From contig NZ_JACHIU010000001.1 in the NCBI RefSeq assembly GCF_014207705.1, positions 992,001 through 1,056,000 on the forward strand: DNA of 64,000 nucleotides, read 5' to 3'. The translations under genes and the position numbers were made by a program. The stretch's first letter is position 1, and each line of letters opens with the position of its first letter. Source of the stretch: Sphaerisporangium rubeum. Lineage in GTDB: Bacteria > Actinomycetota > Actinomycetes > Streptosporangiales > Streptosporangiaceae. Positions 9,993 to 21,399 of the stretch are shown here, one piece after another. Below the pieces are notes generated by a model. It ran no database searches. It saw only the letters and a list, made by a program, of their open reading frames with translations, and was not told the origin of the DNA.

Positions 9993-12400
9993 CCGTTCAG
10001 ACGACGCCGGAGGGGCAGATCGAGCAGCCCGTCGAGATGGTGAACCTCACCATCGACGGGTTCCAGATCGCCGTACCCAAGGGCACGCTGCTGATCAGGG
10101 CCGCCGAGCTGCTCGGCATCCAGATCCCGCGCTTCTGCGACCACCCCCTGCTCGACCCGGTCGGCGCCTGCCGCCAGTGCCTGGTCACGATCGAGGGCAT
10201 GCCGAAGCCCGCGGCCTCCTGCACCATCGTGTGCACCGAGGGCATGGTGGTGCAGACCCAGCTCACCTCGCCGGTCGCCGAGAAGGCGCAGCGCGGCGTG
10301 ATGGAGCTGCTGCTGATGAACCACCCGCTCGACTGCCCGGTCTGCGACAAGGGCGGCGAGTGCCCTCTGCAGAACCAGGCCATGTCGAACGGCCAGGGCG
10401 AGTCGCGGTTCACCGAGGCCAAGCGCACCTTCGAGAAGCCGATCCCGCTGTCGAGCGAGGTGCTGCTCGACCGTGAGCGGTGTGTCCAGTGCGCGCGGTG
10501 CATCCGGTTCTCCGACGAGATCGCCGGCGACCCGCTGATCGACTTCTTCGAGCGCGGCGCTCAGGAGCAGGTCGGCGTCGCCGACGGCGAGCCGTTCCAG
10601 TCGTACTACTCCGGCAACACCATCCAGATCTGCCCCGTCGGCGCGCTCACCGGCGCGGCCTACCGGTTCCGGGCCCGGCCGTTCGACCTGGTGTCCACGC
10701 CGAGCGCCTGCGAGCACTGCGCGAGCGGCTGCTCCCTGCGCACCGACCACCGCCGCGGCCGGGTCACCCGCCGCCTCGCCGGTGACGACCCCCAGGTCAA
10801 CGAGGAGTGGAACTGCGACAAGGGCCGGTGGGCCTTCTCCTACGCCACCGAGCCCGACCGCCTGCGCACCCCGCTGGTCCGCGACGAGGACGGCCACCTT
10901 CGGCCGGCCTCCTGGCCCGAGGCGCTCAGCGCCGCCGCCGAAGGGCTCGCGAGGGCCCGCGGCCGGGCCGGTGTGCTGGTCGGCGGACGCGTCACCGTCG
11001 AGGACGCCTACGCGTACGCCAAGTTCGCGCGCGTCGCGCTCGGCACCAACGACGTCGACTTCCGCGCACGCGCGCACACGCAGGAGGAAGCCGACTTCCT
11101 CGCGCACGCCGTCGCCGGCAAGGGCATCGAGGTCTCCTACGCCGACATCGAGAAGGCCCCGGCCGTGCTGCTCGCCGGGTTCGAGCCCGAGGAGGAGTCG
11201 CCGATCGTCTTCCTGCGCCTGCGCAAGGCGTGGCGCAAGCACGGTCTGCGGGTCACCTCCATCGCGCCGTTCGCGACCGAGAGCCTCGCCAAGATGGGAG
11301 GCACGCTGGTGCGCACCCTCCCCGGCGCGGAGGCCGAGGCCATCGGCGACCTGATCTCCGAGTCCTCACCCACCGCCGAGGCGCTGCGCGCTCCGGGGGC
11401 CGTCATCCTCGTCGGCGAGCGGCTCGCCACCTCACGTGGCGCGCTGTCGGCCGTCGTCCGGCTGGCCGCCGTCACCGGCGCGCGCCTCGCCTGGGTGCCG
11501 CGCCGCGCCGGTGAGCGCGGCGCCGTCGAGGCCGGCGCGCTGCCGGGCCTGCTGCCGATCGGCCGTCCCGTCACCGACGAGGCGGCGCGCGCCGAGGTGG
11601 CCCGCGCCTGGAACGTCGCCACCGTCCCGGCCACCCCCGGCCGCGACACCGCCGCCATCCTGGCCGCCGCGCTCACCGGCGAGCTGGACGCGCTGGTCGT
11701 CGGCGGCGTCGACCCCTACGACCTGCCCGACCCCGAGGCCGCGCTCACGGCCCTGGAGAACACCCCGTTCATCGTGTCCCTGGAGATGCGGGCCAGTGCC
11801 GTCACCGACCGCGCCGACGTCGTGCTGCCGATCGCCGCGGTGTCGGAGAAGAGCGGCACGTTCGTCGACTGGGAGGGCCGCGGCCGCAGCTTCGAGCGGG
11901 CCATCGAGGTCCCCGGCGTGCTGAGCGACCTCGGCGCCATCGCCGCGATCAGCGACCACATGGACGTCCACCTCGGCCTCCCCGACACCGCCGCCGCGCG
12001 CCGCGAGCTCGCCGCGCTCGGCGCGTGGCGCGGCGCGCGGCCGGGTGGCCCGGCCGTCAGCGGCGGCGCGCACCCCGCGCCGCGCGCCGGCCAGGCCGTG
12101 CTCGCCACGTGGCACCAGCTCATCGACGCCGGCCGCCTGCAGGACGGTGAGCCGTACCTCGCCGGCACCGCACGGCCCGTCGAGGCGCTGCTGTCGGAGG
12201 CCACCGCGGCCGAGATCGGCGTGGTGCACGGCGGTAAGGTCACGATCACCGCGGAAGGCGGTACGGTCGGCCTGCCGGTGCGGGTCGCCGACCTGCCCGA
12301 CCGCGTCGTGTGGGTGCCGGCCAACTCACCCGGGTGCTCGGTGACCCGGGACCTTCGCGCGGTGGCCGGGGACGTCGTCGAGATCGGGAGCGCGGAATGA
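9989..12400 (+). CDS. nuoG: NADH-quinone oxidoreductase subunit G
   Basis: 803 residues, the large iron-sulfur subunit. In order: a [2Fe-2S] ferredoxin domain (FCDHPLL...GACRQCLV), a His-Cys3 cluster region ([17 protein letters not shown]), a [4Fe-4S] region ([13 protein letters not shown]) and a molybdopterin-oxidoreductase-like C-terminal half. The extra cluster-type motif [10 protein letters not shown] is also present. The C-terminal 500 residues are Ala-rich and less conserved, as usual in actinobacteria. ATGA overlaps at both ends. Confidence 0.96.
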   Translation: MTVQTTPEGQIEQPVEMVNLTIDGFQIAVPKGTLLIRAAELLGIQIPRFCDHPLLDPVGACRQCLVTIEGMPKPAASCTIVCTEGMVVQTQLTSPVAEKAQRGVMELLLMNHPLDCPVCDKGGECPLQNQAMSNGQGESRFTEAKRTFEKPIPLSSEVLLDRERCVQCARCIRFSDEIAGDPLIDFFERGAQEQVGVADGEPFQSYYSGNTIQICPVGALTGAAYRFRARPFDLVSTPSACEHCASGCSLRTDHRRGRVTRRLAGDDPQVNEEWNCDKGRWAFSYATEPDRLRTPLVRDEDGHLRPASWPEALSAAAEGLARARGRAGVLVGGRVTVEDAYAYAKFARVALGTNDVDFRARAHTQEEADFLAHAVAGKGIEVSYADIEKAPAVLLAGFEPEEESPIVFLRLRKAWRKHGLRVTSIAPFATESLAKMGGTLVRTLPGAEAEAIGDLISESSPTAEALRAPGAVILVGERLATSRGALSAVVRLAAVTGARLAWVPRRAGERGAVEAGALPGLLPIGRPVTDEAARAEVARAWNVATVPATPGRDTAAILAAALTGELDALVVGGVDPYDLPDPEAALTALENTPFIVSLEMRASAVTDRADVVLPIAAVSEKSGTFVDWEGRGRSFERAIEVPGVLSDLGAIAAISDHMDVHLGLPDTAAARRELAALGAWRGARPGGPAVSGGAHPAPRAGQAVLATWHQLIDAGRLQDGEPYLAGTARPVEALLSEATAAEIGVVHGGKVTITAEGGTVGLPVRVADLPDRVVWVPANSPGCSVTRDLRAVAGDVVEIGSAE

Positions 12401-13758
12401 GACTCTTGCTGGCCGCACCGGCGGATCCGGTCGGCCCCACCCTGGCCGACTTCGGCAAGGATCCGCTGTGGATCTCCATCATCAAGGCGCTGTTCATCTT
12501 CGTGTTCTTGATGCTGGGTGTGCTGTTCGGCGTGTGGACCGAGCGCAAGCTCATCTCGCGCATGCAGCACCGCTACGGCCCCAACCGGGCCGGGAAGTTC
12601 GGCCTGCTGCAGTCGGTCGCCGACGGCATCAAGATGGGGCTCAAGGAGGACATCCTCCCGCGCACCGTCGACAAGGTCATCTACGTGATGGCGCCGGTCA
12701 TCATCGCCGTCCCCGCCTTCCTGTCGTTCGCCGTCATCCCGTTCGGGCCGATGGTGTCGATGTTCGGGGTGCGCACGCCGCTGCAGCTCACCGACCTGCC
12801 GGTCGCGGTGCTCGTGGTGCTCGCCATGGCCTCGATCGGCGTGTACGGCATCGTGCTCGCCGGCTGGGGCTCGCGCTCGCCGTACGCCGTGCTCGGCGGG
12901 CTGCGCTCCACCGCGCAGGTGATCTCGTACGAGATCGCGATGGGTCTGTCGTTCGTGGCGGTGTTCATCTTCGCCGGCACGCTGTCCACGTCCGAGATCG
13001 TCAACGCTCAGGCGTCCGGCGGCACCTGGCACGTGCTCGGGCTCGACGTCCCGCTGCCGTCCTGGTACGCGGTGCTGCTCATCCCGTCGTTCCTGATCTA
13101 CGTGATCACGATGCTCGGTGAGACCAACCGCGTGCCGTTCGACCTGCCCGAGGGTGAGGGCGAGCTCGTCGGCGGGTTCCACACCGAGTACTCCTCGTCG
13201 CTGAAGTTCGCGATGTTCATGCTGGCCGAGTACGTCAACATCTTCACCGTGTCGGCGCTCAGCATCACGCTGTTCCTCGGCGGCTGGCGCGCACCGTTCC
13301 CGATCTCGCTGTGGGACGGCGCCAACACCGGCTGGTGGCCGATGCTGTGGTTCTTCGTCAAGCTCGTGCTGGTGTTCTCGTTCTTCATCTGGGTGCGCGC
13401 CTCGCTGCCTCGCATCAGGTACGACCAGCTCATGGCCTTCGGCTGGAAGGTCCTGATCCCGCTGAACCTCGCGTGGATCCTGCTGGTCGCCAGCTTCCGC
13501 GCTCTGCGCGTCCCCGGTGAGCAGCGCACGCTCGTGATGGTCATCGCGGCCGTCGTCGTGATCTCGTGCCTGGCGATCTACTTCTGGTTCGACACGGCGA
13601 ACCAGCGCCGCAGGGAGGCCCAGGCCGAAGAGGTCAGGGCCGAGTTCGAGCAGCTCGGCGAGGAGCCCACCGCGGGCGGCTTCCCGGTCCCCGCGCTGGA
13701 CCTGCCCCACTATCACGGCGTCAACGGACGCAAGGAGGTCCCCAGTGGGACTAACTGA
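12397..13758 (+). CDS. nuoH: NADH-quinone oxidoreductase subunit H
   Basis: 453 residues, about eight transmembrane helices. Motifs [19 protein letters not shown] in the first cytoplasmic loop and [18 protein letters not shown], which form part of the quinone tunnel. It links the peripheral arm to the proton-pumping arm. The C-terminal 60 residues are charged and cytosolic (an actinobacterial extension). The end overlaps nuoI by 14 bases. Confidence 0.96.
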   Translation: MRLLLAAPADPVGPTLADFGKDPLWISIIKALFIFVFLMLGVLFGVWTERKLISRMQHRYGPNRAGKFGLLQSVADGIKMGLKEDILPRTVDKVIYVMAPVIIAVPAFLSFAVIPFGPMVSMFGVRTPLQLTDLPVAVLVVLAMASIGVYGIVLAGWGSRSPYAVLGGLRSTAQVISYEIAMGLSFVAVFIFAGTLSTSEIVNAQASGGTWHVLGLDVPLPSWYAVLLIPSFLIYVITMLGETNRVPFDLPEGEGELVGGFHTEYSSSLKFAMFMLAEYVNIFTVSALSITLFLGGWRAPFPISLWDGANTGWWPMLWFFVKLVLVFSFFIWVRASLPRIRYDQLMAFGWKVLIPLNLAWILLVASFRALRVPGEQRTLVMVIAAVVVISCLAIYFWFDTANQRRREAQAEEVRAEFEQLGEEPTAGGFPVPALDLPHYHGVNGRKEVPSGTN

Positions 13759-14260
13759 TTTCCTGAACCCCGTGAAGGGGTTCGGCGTGACCTTCCACCA
13801 CATGTTCAAGAAGCCGGTGACGACGAACTACCCGGAGGAGAAGCGGCCCACCGCGCCGCGTTTCCACGGCCGTCACCAGCTGAACAGGTGGCCGGACGGG
13901 CTGGAGAAGTGCGTCGGGTGCGAGCTGTGCGCCTGGGCCTGTCCCGCCGACGCCATCTTCGTGGAAGGCGCCGACAACACCGACGAGGAGCGTTACTCGC
14001 CGGGTGAGCGGTACGGCCGCACGTACCAGATCAACTACCTGCGCTGCATCCTGTGCGGGCTGTGCATCGAGGCGTGCCCCACGCGCGCGCTCACGATGAC
14101 CAACGAGTACGAGCTCGCGAACTCCAGCCGTGAGAGCCTCATCTACACCAAGGAGATGCTGCTCGCGCCGCTCGGCCCCGGCATGGAGACGCCGCCGCAC
14201 CCCATGCGCCTCGGCGAGACCGAAGAGGACTACTACCGGTTGGGCCGTAGCAATGGGTGA
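13745..14260 (+). CDS. nuoI: NADH-quinone oxidoreductase subunit I
   Basis: 171 residues, ferredoxin-like subunit with two [4Fe-4S] clusters (N6a and N6b): [12 protein letters not shown] and [12 protein letters not shown], each followed by the usual proline. It relays electrons from NuoG to NuoB. GTG start at 13745 inside the end of nuoH. The start of nuoJ lies 8 bases inside the end of this gene. Confidence 0.96.
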   Translation: MGLTDFLNPVKGFGVTFHHMFKKPVTTNYPEEKRPTAPRFHGRHQLNRWPDGLEKCVGCELCAWACPADAIFVEGADNTDEERYSPGERYGRTYQINYLRCILCGLCIEACPTRALTMTNEYELANSSRESLIYTKEMLLAPLGPGMETPPHPMRLGETEEDYYRLGRSNG

Positions 14261-15092
14261 GACCATCACGTTCTGGGTGCTCGCCGTCGTCGCGGTGGCC
14301 GCCGCGTTCGGGCTCGTGTTCAGCAGGAAGGCGGTCTACTCCGCCCTCATGCTGGGTGTCGTCATGCTCTCGCTGGCCGTGCTGTACGCCGTCCAGGACG
14401 CTCCGTTCCTCGCCGTGGTGCAGATCATCGTGTACACCGGCGCGGTCATGATGCTCTTCCTGTTCGTGCTGATGCTGGTCGGCGTGGACTCCTCCGACTC
14501 GCTGGTCGAGACGATCCGCGGCCAGCGGTTCTGGGCCTTCATCGCAGGCCTCGGCTTCGCGGTGCTGCTCGCGGCGGGGCTCGGCAACGTCGCGTTCGGC
14601 GGCGCGACCGGCCTGACCACCGCGGTGCAGCAGAGCGGCGGCAACGTGCCGGGCCTGGCGTCGCAGATCTTCACCCGGTACGTCTTCGCGTTCGAGGTCA
14701 CCTCCGCGCTGCTGATCACCGCCGCGCTCGGCGCGATGGTGCTGGCGCACCGCGAGCGGTCCACGCCGAAGCCCACGCAGAAGGACCTGTCGCGCGCGCG
14801 GTTCCTCGGCGACCACCCGACCCCGCTGCCGGGCCCCGGCACGTACGCCAGGCACAACGCCATCGACATGCCGGCCCTGCTGCCGGACGGCACGGTGTCG
14901 GAGCTGTCGGTCAACCGCGTCATCGCGCGGCACGACGTCGAGGACCGGCGCCTGCCTGAGGACCCGCGGCTCGCGCAGGCGATCAGGAACGTCGCCGGCG
15001 GTTCCCGGCGCGCGGCCGACCCGGTGGAGACTGAGCGGCCCGCCGCGGCGCGGACCGTCGAGGGTCACGTCGTCGAGGAGGAAGGCAAGTGA
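14253..15092 (+). CDS. nuoJ: NADH-quinone oxidoreductase subunit J
   Basis: 279 residues. The first 165 form the five-helix membrane domain ([20 protein letters not shown] at the start, then [19 protein letters not shown], the helix with the conserved pi-bulge). The remaining 110 residues are a hydrophilic tail that many bacterial NuoJ lack but that is common in actinobacteria. ATG 14253 overlaps the nuoI end; the stop overlaps the GTG of nuoK. Confidence 0.94.
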   Translation: MGETITFWVLAVVAVAAAFGLVFSRKAVYSALMLGVVMLSLAVLYAVQDAPFLAVVQIIVYTGAVMMLFLFVLMLVGVDSSDSLVETIRGQRFWAFIAGLGFAVLLAAGLGNVAFGGATGLTTAVQQSGGNVPGLASQIFTRYVFAFEVTSALLITAALGAMVLAHRERSTPKPTQKDLSRARFLGDHPTPLPGPGTYARHNAIDMPALLPDGTVSELSVNRVIARHDVEDRRLPEDPRLAQAIRNVAGGSRRAADPVETERPAAARTVEGHVVEEEGK

Positions 15093-15385
15093 CCACCCAC
15101 TACCTGGTGCTCTCGGCGCTGCTGTTCGCCATCGGCGGCGTCGGCGTGCTGGTGCGCCGCAACGCCATCGTGGTGTTCATGTGCGTCGAGCTGATGCTGA
15201 ACGCCTGCAACCTGGCCTTCGTCACGTTCGCGCGCCAGCATGGCAACCTCGAGGGCCAGGTGATCGCGTTCTTCGTGATGATCGTGGCCGCGGCCGAGGT
15301 CGTCGTGGGTCTGGCGATCATCGTGACGATCTTCCGAACCCGCAGGTCCGCGTCGGTCGACGACGTCAACCTGCTGAAGTACTAA
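15089..15385 (+). CDS. nuoK: NADH-quinone oxidoreductase subunit K
   Basis: 98 residues, three transmembrane helices, with the two conserved membrane glutamates of the proton path in [16 protein letters not shown] and [14 protein letters not shown] 15089 follows a GAGGAGGAAGG ribosome binding site. Antiporter-like (MrpC) subunit of the pumping arm. Confidence 0.96.
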   Translation: MTTHYLVLSALLFAIGGVGVLVRRNAIVVFMCVELMLNACNLAFVTFARQHGNLEGQVIAFFVMIVAAAEVVVGLAIIVTIFRTRRSASVDDVNLLKY

Positions 15386-15394
15386 GAGGTGGCC

Positions 15395-17311
15395 GTGGAA
15401 CCCGCTGAGATCATCCAGCACTCCGGCGGAGTGATCGGGATGTCCTGGCTGATGATCGTCCTGCCGTTGCTCGGCGCGGCGATCCTCCTGCTGGGGGGCC
15501 GCCGCACCGACCGATGGGGTCACCTGCTCGGCGTCGTCATGTCGCTGGCGTCGTTCGTGGTCGCCGTGCTCGTGCTGTTCGAGCTGCTCGGCCTCGGCGC
15601 CGAGCAGCGCCGCAGGGTCGTCCATCTGTACGACTTCCTGCCGGCCGGCGCGTCGCTCCAGGTGAACATGGGTCTGCTGCTGGACCCGCTGTCGATCTCG
15701 TTCGCGCTGCTGATCACCGGGGTCGGGTCGCTGATCCACATCTACTCGATCGGCTACATGGCCCACGACCCGGGCCGGCGGCGGTTCTTCGGCTACCTGA
15801 ACCTCTTCGTCGCCGCGATGCTGCTGCTGGTGCTGGCCGACAACTACCTCGGCCTGTACATAGGCTGGGAAGGCGTGGGCCTGGCGTCCTACCTGCTGAT
15901 CGGCTTCTGGCAGCACAAGCCGACGGCCGCGACCGCCGCCAAGAAGGCCTTCGTGGTCAACCGCGTCGGCGACATGGGCCTCGCGCTCGGCATCTTCGTG
16001 ATCTTCACGACGTTCGGCACCGTCGCGTACGGCCCGGTGTTCCAGCACGTCGGCGACCCGCAGGTGTCGCAGGGCACGCTGACCCTGATCGGCCTCGCGC
16101 TGCTCGTCGGCGCCTGCGGCAAGTCCGCGCAGCTCCCCCTGCAGTCCTGGCTTCTGGACGCCATGGAGGGTCCGACCCCGGTGTCGGCGCTCATCCACGC
16201 GGCCACCATGGTCACCGCCGGCGTCTACCTGGTGGTCCGCTCCGGCCTGATCTTCGAGGGAGCGCCGACCGCGCAGCTCGTCGTCACCATCGTCGGCGTC
16301 GCCACGCTGCTCGCCGGTGCGATCATCGGTACCGCCAAGGACGACATCAAGAAGGCCCTCGCGGGCTCCACGATGTCGCAGATCGGCTACATGATGCTCG
16401 CCGCGGGCCTCGGCCCCATCGGGTACGCCTTCGCCATCGCGCACCTCATCGCGCACGGCTTCTTCAAGGCCTCGATGTTCCTCGGCGCCGGTTCGGTCAT
16501 GCACGCCATGAACGACGAGGTCGACATGCGCAAGTACGGCGGCCTGGCCTCGGTCATGAAGATCACCTGGATCACGTTCGGCCTCGGCTACCTCGCGATC
16601 ATCGGCTTCCCGCTGCTGTCCGGCTACTGGACCAAGGACGGCATCATCGAGGCCACGATGGAGCACAGTCCCGTCCTCGGCTGGCTCGCCGTGATCGGCG
16701 CCGGCATCACCGGCTTCTACATGTCGCGCCTGTTCTTCATGACCTTCCACGGCGAACGCCGCTGGGAGAAGGACGCGCACCCGCACGAGTCGCCTGCCGT
16801 GATGACCTGGCCGCTGATCCTGCTGTCCATCGGCTCGGTGTTCGGCGGCGCGTTCCTCATCGTCGGCAACCGGTTCATGGAGTTCCTCTCGCCGGCCGTC
16901 GGCCGTCCCGAGGAGCTGCCGGTGTTCCACCCGTTCAGCGTCCCCGGCCTCGCCACCCTGGCGCTGGTCGCCGTCGGCGTCGCGTACGCCTGGATGCGGT
17001 ACGGCCGGGCCCCGGTGCCGGCGGTCGCACCACGCGGCTCGTTCCTCACGACCTTCGCGCGGCGCGACCTGTACGGTGACGCGCTGAACGAGGCGCTGTT
17101 CATGCGTCCCGGCCAGTGGCTGACCCGGCTCGCGGTGTTCTTCGACAACCGCGGCATCGACGGCCTCGTGAACGGGCTCGCGGCGACCATCGGCGGCACC
17201 TCGGGCCGCCTGCGCCGCGTGCAGACCGGGTTCGTCCGCTCGTACGCCTTGTCGATATTCTTCGGTGCCGCTCTCCTGGTCGGCGCACTGTTCTTCGTAG
17301 GGAACCTGTGA
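15395..17311 (+). CDS. nuoL: NADH-quinone oxidoreductase subunit L
   Basis: 638 residues, the most distal antiporter-like proton-pumping subunit, with about 15 helices plus the long lateral helix. Motifs: [39 protein letters not shown] and the lysine/histidine proton path. GTG 15395 is chosen over GTG 15389 because GAGG at 15386-15389 gives it a normal 5-base spacing. The stop TGA shares its A with the nuoM start. Confidence 0.95.
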   Translation: MEPAEIIQHSGGVIGMSWLMIVLPLLGAAILLLGGRRTDRWGHLLGVVMSLASFVVAVLVLFELLGLGAEQRRRVVHLYDFLPAGASLQVNMGLLLDPLSISFALLITGVGSLIHIYSIGYMAHDPGRRRFFGYLNLFVAAMLLLVLADNYLGLYIGWEGVGLASYLLIGFWQHKPTAATAAKKAFVVNRVGDMGLALGIFVIFTTFGTVAYGPVFQHVGDPQVSQGTLTLIGLALLVGACGKSAQLPLQSWLLDAMEGPTPVSALIHAATMVTAGVYLVVRSGLIFEGAPTAQLVVTIVGVATLLAGAIIGTAKDDIKKALAGSTMSQIGYMMLAAGLGPIGYAFAIAHLIAHGFFKASMFLGAGSVMHAMNDEVDMRKYGGLASVMKITWITFGLGYLAIIGFPLLSGYWTKDGIIEATMEHSPVLGWLAVIGAGITGFYMSRLFFMTFHGERRWEKDAHPHESPAVMTWPLILLSIGSVFGGAFLIVGNRFMEFLSPAVGRPEELPVFHPFSVPGLATLALVAVGVAYAWMRYGRAPVPAVAPRGSFLTTFARRDLYGDALNEALFMRPGQWLTRLAVFFDNRGIDGLVNGLAATIGGTSGRLRRVQTGFVRSYALSIFFGAALLVGALFFVGNL

Positions 17312-18840
17312 TGCCCTGGCTCTCAATCCTGATGGGCGTGCCCGTGCTGGGCGCGCTGGCGGTCGCGGCGGTGCCGAAAGGCAACGACAAGCTCGCCAAG
17401 CAGCTCACGCTCGCGGTGTCGCTCGCCGTGCTCGTGCTCACGCTCGTCATGGCGGCACAGTTCGACCCGTCGGGTGCGCGCCAGCAGTTCAGCGAGGTCC
17501 ACGACTGGATCCCCGCGTTCGGAGTGCACTACGCCGTCGCGGTGGACGGCATCGCGCTCGTGCTCATCGCACTGGCCGCGGTGCTCGTGCCGATCGTGGT
17601 CCTGGCCTCGTGGCACGACGCCGAACGGCCGGACGCCAAGCGGTCGGTCAAGACGTACTTCGCGCTCATCCTGGTGCTCGAAGCGATGATGATCGGCGTC
17701 TTCGCGGCGACCGACGTCTTCCTGTTCTACGTGTTCTTCGAAGCCATGCTGATCCCGATGTACTTCATGATCGGGTCCTACGGCGGCGCGCAGCGGTCGT
17801 ACGCGGCGGTCAAGTTCCTGCTGTACTCGCTGTTCGGCGGCCTGCTCATGCTGGTCGCGGTCATCGCGCTGTACCACCTCGCCGCCAAGAGCACGTTCCT
17901 GCAGCCCGAGCTGATCGGCGCCATCACCGACCCGAACACCCAGAAGTGGCTGTTCCTCGGGTTCTTCGTCGCGTTCGCCGTGAAGGCCCCGCTGTGGCCG
18001 TTCCACACCTGGCTGCCGGACGCCGCCGCGCAGGCACCCGCCGGCGCGGCCGTGCTGCTCGTCGGCGTGCTCGACAAGGTCGGCACCTACGGCATGCTGC
18101 GGTTCTGCCTGGAGCTGTTCCCCGACGCCGCCAAGTTCTTCACACCGCTGATCATCGCGCTGAGCGTCGTCGGCATCGTGTACGGCGCGATCGTGGCCAT
18201 CGGCCAGACCGACATGAAGCGGCTCATCGCCTACACCTCCATCTCGCACTTCGGCTTCATCACGATGGGTGTGTTCGCGCTGACCGCCGACGCGCAGTCC
18301 GGCGCCACGCTGTACATGGTGAACCACGGCTTCTCCACCGGAGCGCTGTTCCTGCTCGCCGGTTTCCTCATCCACCGGCGCGGTTCGCAGTACATCGCCG
18401 ACTACGGCGGCGTGCAGAAGGTCGCGCCGGTGCTCGCCGGCACGTTCCTCGTCGCCGGCCTGTCGTCGCTGTCGCTGCCGGGCCTGTCGACGTTCGTCTC
18501 CGAGTTCCTCGTGCTGATCGGCACCTACGAGCAGTACGTCGTACCGGCGATCATCGCGCTGATCGGCATGGTGCTCGCCGCCGTCTACATCCTGTGGATG
18601 TACCAGCGCATGATGGGTGGGCCCACCGCCGAGTCCGTACGCGGGCTGCCTGACCTGAACCTCCGCGAGAAGCTCGTGGTGGCGCCGCTCATCGCACTGC
18701 TCATCGGTTTCGGGTTCTTCCCCAAGCCGCTGCTCGACGTGATCAACCCCGCGGTCCGGCACACGCTCACCAGTGTGCAGGCGCCGCAGTTCACCCCGGC
18801 CATACCCGCGGCTGCCGACCAGAAGGGGCCAGGAGAATGA
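17311..18840 (+). CDS. nuoM: NADH-quinone oxidoreductase subunit M
   Basis: 509 residues, antiporter-like pumping subunit. Conserved FVFFEAMLIPMYFMIGSYGG (glutamate of the channel), PFHTWLPDAAAQAPAGAAVLL and KRLIAYTSISHFGF. The open frame extends upstream into nuoL; ATG 17311 overlaps the nuoL stop by one base. The end overlaps the start of nuoN. Confidence 0.96.
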   Translation: MPWLSILMGVPVLGALAVAAVPKGNDKLAKQLTLAVSLAVLVLTLVMAAQFDPSGARQQFSEVHDWIPAFGVHYAVAVDGIALVLIALAAVLVPIVVLASWHDAERPDAKRSVKTYFALILVLEAMMIGVFAATDVFLFYVFFEAMLIPMYFMIGSYGGAQRSYAAVKFLLYSLFGGLLMLVAVIALYHLAAKSTFLQPELIGAITDPNTQKWLFLGFFVAFAVKAPLWPFHTWLPDAAAQAPAGAAVLLVGVLDKVGTYGMLRFCLELFPDAAKFFTPLIIALSVVGIVYGAIVAIGQTDMKRLIAYTSISHFGFITMGVFALTADAQSGATLYMVNHGFSTGALFLLAGFLIHRRGSQYIADYGGVQKVAPVLAGTFLVAGLSSLSLPGLSTFVSEFLVLIGTYEQYVVPAIIALIGMVLAAVYILWMYQRMMGGPTAESVRGLPDLNLREKLVVAPLIALLIGFGFFPKPLLDVINPAVRHTLTSVQAPQFTPAIPAAADQKGPGE

Positions 18841-20396
18841 GCCTGCTCGCCCTCGCTCCCATCCCCGCGCCGAAGATCGAGTACGGGACGCTGTCCCCGC
18901 TGCTCCTGGTGTTCGGCGCGGCCATCGCCGGGGTGCTCGTGGAGGCGTTCACGCCGCGCTACCTGCGCAAGTCCCTCCAGATGCCGATCACGCTGCTGTC
19001 CCTCATCGGGGCTTTCGCGCTGACCGTCTGGCAGGGCACGCAAGGGGTGCGCGAGGCCGCCGCCATGGGAGCGGTCGCGGTCGACGGGCCGTCACTGTTC
19101 GTGTGGGGCGCCATCCTGCTGCTCGCCGTCGTCAGTGTCCTCCTCGTCAACGACGACGACCACTTCGTCGCGCAGGCGTCCGCCGTCCCCGGCAGCGCCG
19201 AAGAGGACCAGGCGATCAGCCAAGGCGGCGCGCACACCGAGATCTACCCGCTCGTCCTGTTCGCGGTCGGCGGCATGATGCTGTTCCCCGCGTCCAACGA
19301 CCTGCTGATCATGTTCGTGGCCCTTGAGGTCATGTCGCTGCCGCTGTACCTGCTGTGCGGCCTCGCGCGCCGTCGCCGTCTCCTCTCGCAGGAGGCGGCC
19401 ATGAAGTACTTCCTGCTCGGCGCCTTCTCCTCGGCGTTCTTCCTGTACGGCACCGCGCTGCTGTACGGCTTCGCCGGCACGGTCGACCTCGGCGGCATCG
19501 AGCAGGCCATCGGCGCGAACCTCGGCCAGGACAACCTGCTGTACATCGGCGCCGCGATGCTCGGCGTGGGCCTGCTGTTCAAGGTCGGCGCCGCGCCGTT
19601 CCAGGCGTGGAAGCCCGACGTGTACCAGGGCTCACCCACCCCGATCACCGCGCTCATGGCGTCCGGCACGCTGATCGCCGCGTTCGGCGCGCTGCTGCGG
19701 GTGTTCTGGGTCGGCCTCGGCAACCTCGACCAGATCTGGCAGCCGGTGCTGTGGGCCGTCGCCATCCTCACGATGGTGATCGGCGCCATCCTGGCGATCA
19801 CCCAGACCGACATCAAGCGCATGCTGGCGTACTCCTCGATCGCGCACACCGGCTTCCTGCTGGTCGCGGTCGTCGCCACCGGCAAACTGGCGCAGAACGC
19901 CGCGGCACTCGGCGGCATCCTGTTCTACCTCGTGGCCTACGGCTTCGCCACGGTCGGCGCCTTCGCGGTCGTCACCATGGTCCGCGACGCCGGCGGCGAG
20001 GCGGGGCACCTGTCCCGGTGGGCCGGACTCGGCAAGAGATCGCCGGCGCTGGCCGGCATCTTCGCGCTGTTCCTGCTCGCCTTCGCCGGCATCCCGCTCA
20101 CCTCCGGCTTCTTCGGCAAGTACGCCGTGTTCGCCCCCGCCGTGGCCGGTGGCGCGACGGCCCTGGTCATCGTGGGTGTCGTCACCTCGGCGATGGCGGC
20201 GTTCTTCTACGTCCGCGTCATCGTGCTGATGTTCTTCAGCGACCCCGCACCCGAGGGCCCGACCATCGCGATCCCCAGCATGGGGACCGCGGCTGTGGTG
20301 GCTCTTTCCGCGGCGGCTACCGTAGTCCTCGGGGTCTTCCCGCAGCCGGTGCTCGACCTGGCGCACTCGGCCGCGCAGTCGTTGTTCGTTCGTTAG
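18837..20396 (+). CDS. nuoN: NADH-quinone oxidoreductase subunit N
   Basis: 519 residues, third antiporter-like pumping subunit. Motifs VALEVMSLPLYLLCGLARR, AAPFQAWKPDVYQGSPTPIT and IKRMLAYSSIAHTGFLLVA. It closes the nuo operon; the polyprenyl synthase gene follows after 7 bases and has its own AGGAG site, so it is very likely part of the same transcript. Confidence 0.96.
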   Translation: MSLLALAPIPAPKIEYGTLSPLLLVFGAAIAGVLVEAFTPRYLRKSLQMPITLLSLIGAFALTVWQGTQGVREAAAMGAVAVDGPSLFVWGAILLLAVVSVLLVNDDDHFVAQASAVPGSAEEDQAISQGGAHTEIYPLVLFAVGGMMLFPASNDLLIMFVALEVMSLPLYLLCGLARRRRLLSQEAAMKYFLLGAFSSAFFLYGTALLYGFAGTVDLGGIEQAIGANLGQDNLLYIGAAMLGVGLLFKVGAAPFQAWKPDVYQGSPTPITALMASGTLIAAFGALLRVFWVGLGNLDQIWQPVLWAVAILTMVIGAILAITQTDIKRMLAYSSIAHTGFLLVAVVATGKLAQNAAALGGILFYLVAYGFATVGAFAVVTMVRDAGGEAGHLSRWAGLGKRSPALAGIFALFLLAFAGIPLTSGFFGKYAVFAPAVAGGATALVIVGVVTSAMAAFFYVRVIVLMFFSDPAPEGPTIAIPSMGTAAVVALSAAATVVLGVFPQPVLDLAHSAAQSLFVR

Positions 20397-20403
20397 GAGT
20401 CTC

Positions 20404-21399
20404 ATGGCCGCGCCGCCCGTAGTCGACCTGCCTTTCATCGACGAGGGACTGGCAGCGGACATCGCCAGCGGTCTCGACGCCGTCGAGAAGCTGCTGCGGG
20501 CCTCCGCCGACAGTGAGGACGCCTTCGTCGCGGAGGCGTCCAAGCACCTCATCGAGGCGGGGGGCAAGCGCTTCCGCGCGATGATCGTGCTGCTGGCCTC
20601 GCACTTCGGCGACCCGAGCGCCCCCGGCGTCGTGCCGGGGGCCGTGGTCATCGAACTGACCCACCTCGCGACCCTCTACCACGACGACGTCATGGACGAG
20701 GCCCCGGTCCGCCGCGGCTCCCCGTCCGCCAACGCGCGCTGGGACAACACCGTCGCCATCCTCACCGGCGACTACCTGTTCGCGCAGGCCTCCGAGATCC
20801 TCGCCGACCTCGGCCCCGAGCTCGTCCGCATCCAGGCCCGCACCTTCTCCCGCCTGGTCCGCGGCCAGATCCGCGAGACCATCGGCCCCCGCACCGGCGT
20901 CGACGACATCACCCACTACCTCGAGGTCTTGGCCGACAAGACCGGCTCCCTGATCGCCACCGCCGGCCGCTTCGGCGCCATGCTCGCCGGAGCCCCCGAC
21001 CCGATAGTCGACCGCCTCACCAGCGCCTGCGAAGCCATCGGCGTGGCCTGGCAACTGGGCGACGACCTCCTCGACGTGGCGTCCTCGGCAGGCCAGAGCG
21101 GCAAAACCCCCGGCACCGACCTCCGCGAAGGCATCCGCACCCTCCCCGTCCTGTACGCGCTGGCCGCGAACCCCCCCGCGAACCCTCGCCTCCACGACCT
21201 CCTCAGCGGCCCCGTCCCCGAGGAACACGTAGCGGAAGCCGTAACCCTCCTGCGCGCCGACCCCGCCATGACCCAGGCGAGAGCCGAACTGATGGCCTGG
21301 GTGGACCGCGCAAGGCAAGACCTCCTCACCCTCCCAGAAATCCCAGCCCGAGAAGCCCTGCTAGCCCTCTGCACCTACGTAGCAGACCGCTCCGGCTGA
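20404..21399 (+). CDS. polyprenyl diphosphate synthase (trans-isoprenyl, menaquinone side chain)
   Basis: 331 residues, all-helical prenyltransferase. First Asp-rich motif LYHDDVMDEAPVRRG, GGKRFRAMIVLL before it, and the second Asp-rich motif WQLGDDLLDVASS with GKTPGTDLREGIRTLPVL after it. These enzymes build the C35-C50 chain of menaquinone from isopentenyl diphosphate. Its place behind nuoN, with menG and menJ ahead of nuoA, makes the menaquinone role likely. The residues around the first motif do not let me fix the chain length. The last codons recur downstream as a short repeat (see 21376-21683). Confidence 0.93.
   Translation: MAAPPVVDLPFIDEGLAADIASGLDAVEKLLRASADSEDAFVAEASKHLIEAGGKRFRAMIVLLASHFGDPSAPGVVPGAVVIELTHLATLYHDDVMDEAPVRRGSPSANARWDNTVAILTGDYLFAQASEILADLGPELVRIQARTFSRLVRGQIRETIGPRTGVDDITHYLEVLADKTGSLIATAGRFGAMLAGAPDPIVDRLTSACEAIGVAWQLGDDLLDVASSAGQSGKTPGTDLREGIRTLPVLYALAANPPANPRLHDLLSGPVPEEHVAEAVTLLRADPAMTQARAELMAWVDRARQDLLTLPEIPAREALLALCTYVADRSG

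Noticed and set aside
5000-21000. Very long open frames antisense to the nuo operon, e.g. 15065-17326 and 8244-9929 on the minus strand
   Set aside because: Codon positions and residue bias (strings of Arg, His, Glu, Gly) are those of reverse-strand shadows of GC-rich genes; the plus-strand complex I proteins are unmistakable.
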